This document shows positions 58,445-64,000 of a DNA stretch of 64,000 nucleotides, one piece after another. Every line of letters begins with the position of its first letter. The stretch's first letter is position 1. A model generated the notes under the pieces. It was not told the DNA's origin. It made no database searches and worked only from the letters and a program-made list of their open reading frames with translations. This stretch comes from Cryptococcus deneoformans JEC21 (lineage: Eukaryota > Basidiomycota > Tremellomycetes > Tremellales > Cryptococcaceae), in assembly GCF_000091045.1 (NCBI RefSeq), contig NC_006681.1:714947-778946 (forward strand), in the 5' to 3' direction. A program made the position numbers and the translations under genes.

Positions 58445-58804
58445 TATAGCTCCGATTGCCATAATCGGCAAGCCAGTTTACAGAAAATCAGCCTCCCATT
58501 GGTTCCCGTATGCTTTGTCTACATAATGCGGCGTTGTACTGCAAGAGAGCCAGATACAAGTTGTTGAGGGGTCTTGTTGCCCTTTGCTGATGATGCTGTC
58601 ATGTTAGAGAAGAGAAGATAGGATCTTGCTGTTAGGCCCGGTCTATCCCAAAGGCGTGCCGCAGAGGGTGTCAGGAGGAAATGTAGTTATGGTCGACTTA
58701 TACATGCAAAAAGATGATGTGAAGTAGTGGAAAAGTTGATATATGCATCGAGAGGTTGGTTGGTTTGACATATTTATTTATCCCGAACACGCAACTAAGA
58801 ACCT
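58445..58804. other. Intergenic, no gene seen
   Basis: 3' flank of the small gene leading into the repeat fragment. Nothing else is recognisable. Confidence 0.45.
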
Positions 58805-58928
58805 AAGATTGGTCTTAGCTAATTTTGGACTTTTTGACCGTTCTTAGTTAACTGATCCCCATACGTTAAAAACTAAGACCGATCTTAGCTAACTAAGTCA
58901 GGTCTTAACTTTTATATTTGAAACGGGT
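58805..58928. mobile_element. Partial copy of the MITE-like element
   Basis: Similar to the right-hand 130 bp of the element at 33973-34260: AAGATTGGTCTTAGCTAATTTTGG, the GACCGTTCTTAGTTA block, CCCCATAC, AAAAACTAAGACCGATC and TTTATATTTGAAACGGGT, again followed by TA (58929-58930). It has deletions relative to the first copy. No left inverted terminus is visible, so it is truncated or rearranged. It lies about 100 bp beyond the KAP114 stop. Confidence 0.75.
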
Positions 58929-59026
58929 TAATTGTATGCAGTTTTCTGCCATGCGTCTCAATACATGCCAAATAAGCATAAGATTAAAATATTACCAAGG
59001 TACATCTATGTTGCCTGAGAAACCTC

Positions 59027-62000
59027 TTAAAGTGTCAAGACACCTCTTAAGATCCCCTTTTCCTCATCAGAAAGACCTTCGACCATCTCATGCATCCCAT
59101 TTGAGTTGGAAGCATATGCATGTCGAAGGACATCAGTCAGATGTTGCTGCGCAGAGTATATATTAGTCAATTTCAGCGTAGAAATAACCGGACTGGTCAA
59201 ACTTACGCCCAGGTCAATTTGAGCGAGAGGATCAGACTTGAGATCTTCGTCATCATCTTGCGCGTCACTTTCCGCTCCATTGTTATCAAGCCATGCTGTC
59301 GAATATTATCAGCGAATAATCTGGGCTCGGGGTAAGATTCGCTCACAAGACAAGTAGTCAAATTCGCCCACGTTGGAGCCACCACCGAGAAGGTCATCAT
59401 CATCCCATTCCTCATCCTACATACCACCCATACCTGTCAGTCTTCTTTTGGAACTGCTTGGAAGGGAATGAAACACGTACCCCGTCATCATCCTCGATAT
59501 CAAGACCAGTTGTTGCCTTCTTCGCCGATGTAGGCTCCGATTGGACGTCCTTGAGAATTAGTTTCAGAGCTTTGAGAGGGAAAGGAATTTGAGTGTATTG
59601 GTTGGGAGCTGGCGCCTTTATCAGCAACGGCGATATTTAGTTCCATATACGGTGGACTCACTGTGTCGAGTTCTGGAGCGAGTCATGATAGCTATTCATA
59701 TATCAGCATCCATCATATCTTTATTCCAGACCGCTTACTGTTCCTGTTCGCCTCTGAAATGATCAAATCTCCTTTCACAATAACCTCCCTCAACCTCTGG
59801 TCCGACAAGACAAATAGCTTGCTCATACCCATATCGCTGACTCTTATATTCCATGATCCAGTAATAGTATCCGAAGTGTCGCACCAGGCGCTAAGAACAA
59901 GGTCGAGAGCACGCTTCTCACCTCCAGAAGGAACGGGCACAGAGAATTGGGAGAGGAGATCGATGGTGTTAGCAGTGTGTTCAGTGCTGAAGAGGTAGGC
60001 GAAAGGCAAGACAAGAGTCTGGAAATGAGGACAGTCAGCATTAAATCGCAATAAGCGTCCCGAAAAGAGAAACATACCTGGATGAAAGAAGGCATGGTGG
60101 CGGTAGCCAACCTGGCCACTACAGCTCGCAGCAAGTCTGGCAGCACAGGGCCAATGGCTTCACCGGCCTTGCGGAACAGGTGCATGATGAGTTCACCCAC
60201 AAAAATACCGCCAGACTCTGAAAACGTGGGGGCGAGGAAACGACCAAGAAGGCCAAAAATGCTTGCTATACCGTTGTTACCTTCGAGATCATGCCTGCAA
60301 AGTAATTCAGTATCCTAGTCGAACAGTGAAGTATGATGACCCACCAATGTGTAAGCTTTTGGCAGTCCTTCCTCACAACCAGAGTCAAATGGATCATTCC
60401 ATGCTACTCCTATCAGCCCCTATACACTCCTCCCCTCCCCCCAAGACCATTACTTACCTGGATGACATCCATATCATCCGTAGTCCTCAAGATTTCCATC
60501 ACAGCCCTAGTGACAGTAGCCACCAACTCAGTCTCTAAGGGACCTCCTCGCATCCTAATCATACTGTTCGCCAGTTGCACAGCTTCGCCAGGAATATGGA
60601 CAATCTCATCGGTGACAGGGGTGGAGATGGCCGCGGCGAGCTTGGGGGCAAGAGTGTGCACGAGGGCACTGAGGACTCCGGGGTCAGGGAAGAGGGTGAG
60701 GGATTCAATGTTCTCTTCGATGATCGATGTGGTAACAGGGTCTACCGAAGTCAAGTTTGTCAGTTATCCGTTTTGTTCGGAAAAATAGTGAACAAGAAGG
60801 CACGAACCGTCAGCACACCTCAACCATACGTCAAACATCTGCTCTACTACAGGTCCCGTGTTCTGTGCGTTCAAGATACTGTCATCGATAGAAGTGATAG
60901 CCCGGATGGTCTCAAGAAGAAGATAAAGGGTCTCACGCTCCGCTTGAGGTAAAAGTGGCAGGAGGAGACTGAGTAGCTTGCCGGTTTGAGGTTGGAGGAT
61001 GGCAGTATCGACATGTCGGCAAAAGCTAAGCATAATGGTCAGCCAGAGTTGCATACACTTGTGATATGGAAGCTCACTTTTTGATGGTCTTGACAGCGGA
61101 GATCTTTACAGGGACAGAAACCTCTGGTGATTCGAGAACAGAAACAGCAGCATTGAGATACTGTGTCACAAGCGTTTGAGGCAAGAAAGAGCTAAACTGG
61201 CTCGCAAAGACAAACGCTCGGCCTTGCAAGAAGGGAGCCTCTATATCAATCTTGTTAATACCCCTTAATACAGACGACATTTCAAACGTCGGGTATGAAC
61301 TTGGACTCACCTGATTGACCAAGAAGACTGGGGATGACCTGATCGAACAAATACGATACGTCGATTGTAGGCGATCGCTTCTTCTCCAAATCCTCTTCAA
61401 GCGCATTCCGGATATCGTCAGAGATACCTCCGAGCATCGCAAGCACAGATTCAAGAGGCTTCCACCTGTTCTCACAAATGTCAGCATAATGTTGGGCATC
61501 TTGTTTCGTACTGCAGATGTAAGACATACCAGTCGGGGCTACCCGATTGCTTGGCAGAAGCGGACTCTTGAACTCTGGTGTTTGTGAGATTTTGTAAAAT
61601 GGCCGCCACAGGCCTGGTCCACTTGTCCATCACAGACTATCTCGCGACATTCATTTATTTTTGTTTATGAAAGCTGGAAAAGCAGACTTACGCCAATGAG
61701 ATCATAACCAGATGTTCTTGCGCTGTACTCTTCAGTTTCTTCGTCCTCATCGATAACGAACGCATTGGTGTCTTCCATCCACTCTTCGGCCTACACCATC
61801 TGATCAGTACAACCCCAATAAAGAGTAAGAGGCAACTTGCATTCTCTTTGGTGATCTGCGTAAACTCCTGCACAACTCTAACTAAATTCTCCAACACCTC
61901 TGTCGCCCTTGCTGATTCGTCTTGACCTTCCATCAACACACCAACTGCGCTCTTCGTCCTCACAGTGGGTGTAAGATAGTCAAAGATGGCAGAAGCAAGA

Positions 62001-63265
62001 TCAGTGATGTCAATTTTGGGGTCGGTCATGCCTGTGCCAGAGTCAGAAGTAGGCGATGGGGGTTCAGGGGTGTCGTCAGTGGTAGAAAGGTAAAAAGCGG
62101 TGAATAAGGGAAGGAGTGACTGGAGGTTGAGGATGGCGAGGCGGATGAAGGACGGGACATTGGGAGCGATAATTCGGGGGAAAGCACTTTGGAAGAGGGA
62201 TAATGTCTGAGGACGAGTGAGTTCGTGTTCAATGGATGCTAAAAGGAGCTTACTCGGAAGATTTCGATCCGGATACTGAGAGATTCCCAGTTCTGTTGCA
62301 CCTCGGCACCAGCATCTTGAGACAAAAGCTGAGAGAAAGCGTCGAGCCAAACAGCACCCAACGATTCAAGCGCTGACTTGACAGCTCTAGGCTGCTCCTC
62401 CCGGACAGTTTCCAACATGCGGACGACTTGTCGGAAGACGTGCACAGTGGAAGCACGAGTGGAGGGAGAGTGAGCCTGTCGTGGGTCAGTGTCTGACTAG
62501 CACGAAAATACAGTCTACGTACTTCGGGGTTGGCTAGAATATTCAGAACTGCGGGAAGAAGATCTTGAACGACAGGCAAAAGCTGATCTTCGCTCAGTTC
62601 ATTGCGCACAAAGTCCGAGATTACACGCATGCCGCCGTGAACCGAGTCAGAGGAGCCGGATGTGAGTAAGTTGACAAGCTGCGGTAAAAGGTCGGGGTAG
62701 TCATCTGGCCAGTCATATCTAGCAATGGCTGAAAGAGAGAAAGCCTAGTAGCACATGAAATTAATTCATAATGATATTTTTGGAAACTTACACTGGCGAG
62801 ACGAATCTTCCGCTCGGGGTCGGAGAGACCGCTAAAAACGAGTGGTCTTATTTGGGCTTTTACCTGCGTTTTTCATGTCAACATCGTTCCTCCTTAAACA
62901 AGGGATGACCTGCATACTTCTATAGGAGTTATAGGGTGTTGAAATTGGGCCGAAGCTGGAGTCCAATGTTGGTTGACATACTGCTGCAAAAGAACGCCGG
63001 CTGAGTAAAGCAATGTTAGTACGTATGGTCGCGTTCCTTATTAAGAAGACTCATCTGTCGCTGGAACAAGGGTACATCCTGGGCATTTAACAGCCTCGCC
63101 AGACTCAGCCCACCCTCTGCACCGTCATTAGCAACATCCAAGCGACATGAGACGAAACATACCGGGGACGGCGAAAAGCTGCTTGAGCTGCTCTTCTGCA
63201 TGTTTCCGGACATTTTCTTCAGGCGACAATGTGGACTGAAGGCACTGGAGCACCTGCTGATCCAT
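59027..63265 (-). CDS. KAP114: Importin-9 / karyopherin KAP114
   Basis: About fifteen exons, roughly 1,000 aa. Kap114/importin-9 carries histones H2A-H2B and TATA-binding protein into the nucleus. The N-terminal importin-beta domain starts MDQQVLQCLQSTLSPEENVRKHAEEQLKQL. YVNQHWTPA and LASAFSLSAIARYDWPDDYPDLLP match the family's second to third HEAT repeats, followed by SVHGGMRVISDFVRNELS. An acidic segment late in the protein (NAEEWMEDTNAFVIDEDEETEEYSAR) corresponds to the H2A-H2B-contacting loop, and further acidic stretches occur near the end (DEEWDDDDLLGG). The last exon ends EEKGILRGVLTL. The start at 63265 is clear. The gene is divergent from SEC1, with 213 bp between starts. Confidence 0.92.
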
Positions 63266-63478
63266 CTTGGGCAGATGAATGATGTGAGGTATACTTATAG
63301 GAGCTGGACAAAAAAGTGTGATGAAACAAAAGTAAAACAACAATATACCACGGTGCACGCGCCCTGACCGTCGTCATTGGTGATCTCCATCTCTTTGTTC
63401 CACACCTCAAATCCTATACTTTACCGCCGAAATCCTGTATCCTATAGTTGAGACGACAACCTCAAAGATAATAGCAAT

Positions 63479-64000
63479 ATGCCCCTCAAGGACCTCTTGA
63501 AAGCGCGTGAGTTTCCACCCGAGCTCAACACGCCGTCGGCTCGACTGCATTGCACCAGCTTAGTGCACATCCAATGGTATCTTCATGTCGCCATCAGCGC
63601 TGACTTATTGCTCGCAATGCAGGGTTCACATCAGCTATTCAATCGATCCCAGCTGGTACATGGAAGATTCTGATCACGGACGAGCATTCTCATGCCCTTT
63701 TGACTACTGTGTATAAACAGTTTGATATTCTCCAACAACATGTCACTTGTAAGCGATTGTATTACCATTATGGTTTGACTTGGACACTGTACTGATCATT
63801 ACCTTGGCCTCTCTTGCTATGTTACCTTAACCAACCAGCGATTGAGCCCCTTCACTCTACTCGGCAGCCGATGACTGTTGATGCCATTTATCTCTTGACT
63901 CCAACTCTTCAAAACGTCGACCGCATTATTGCGGACTTTGCCAACGGTACTAGAACATACAAGTCTGCTCATGTCTACTTCATTGATGGTGCGGTTTTCA
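63479..64000 (+). CDS. SEC1: SEC1/Munc18-family exocytosis regulator, 5' part
   Basis: Cut by the window's right edge. Exons are 63479-63506, 63623-63748 and 63839 onward, with introns of 116 and 90 nt. Sec1 binds the exocytic SNARE complex at the plasma membrane. The N-terminal domain matches: MPLKDLLKARFTSAIQSI, TWKILITDEHSHALLTTVYKQFDILQQHVTSIEPLHSTRQP, then the family's AIYLLTPTLQNVDRIIADF, and YKSAHVYFIDG. The N-terminus was set at the first ATG; its 28 nt first exon encodes only nine residues plus a split codon. Confidence 0.88.

Overview
This window reads as nuclear chromosomal DNA from a basidiomycete yeast, most likely the Cryptococcus neoformans/C. gattii complex. The genes are dense and intron-rich. 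Most introns I could place are about 41-60 nt, with GT(A/G)NGT donors, CTGAC/CTAAC-like branch sites and YAG acceptors. The encoded orthologues are typical of Tremellales. Species assignment is inference. I see no prokaryotic features, no CRISPR array and no convincing tRNA or rRNA. Exon joins were worked out by hand from reading frames, splice signals and family similarity.

Layout, left to right: SRP14 (+, 12-734) converges on a secreted GH115 alpha-glucuronidase (-, 871-4702). A VTT/SNARE-associated membrane protein (-, to 8343) and an expanded Ecl1-family zinc protein (-, to 12039) follow. A 4 kb gene-poor stretch holds a strong inverted repeat (14242-14376). Then come PRO2 (+), an FRG1 homologue (-), a CPS1-type M20 carboxypeptidase (+), a PA-TM-RING ubiquitin ligase (+), prefoldin subunit 1 (+), NAC-alpha/EGD2 (-) and a PDR16-like Sec14 protein (+).

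The middle of the window holds a divergent pair: a signal-peptide-bearing zinc nucleoside/base deaminase (-) and an NCS1 purine-cytosine permease (+). Their shared 653 bp promoter contains a 288 bp MITE-like element. A large-subunit catalase with a C-terminal DJ-1/GATase-like domain (-) and a 2.5 kb gene-free stretch follow. Next are LSM1 (+), a HEI10-like RING/coiled-coil meiotic protein (+), a phytanoyl-CoA dioxygenase-like protein (-), splicing factor SF3B6/p14 (-), the ribosome-associated J-protein ZUO1 (+) and an unrecognised Cys-containing protein (+).

The right part holds a protein with a GTPBP1/2-type N-terminal domain but no GTPase (+), a decayed aldo-keto reductase fragment (-), an MFSD1-like MFS transporter (-), a small unrecognised two-exon gene (+), a second partial copy of the MITE, importin-9/KAP114 (-) and the 5' end of SEC1 (+, cut by the window edge).

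Most genes are conserved housekeeping functions: translation and nascent-chain handling (SRP14, NAC-alpha, ZUO1, prefoldin), RNA metabolism (LSM1, SF3B6, FRG1), trafficking (SEC1, VTT, Sec14-like) and import (KAP114). The accessory interest lies in the permease/deaminase pair with its MITE, the GH115 enzyme, the HEI10-like gene, the GTPBP1-like domain protein, the gene-relic and repeat regions and the short unannotated-looking genes.
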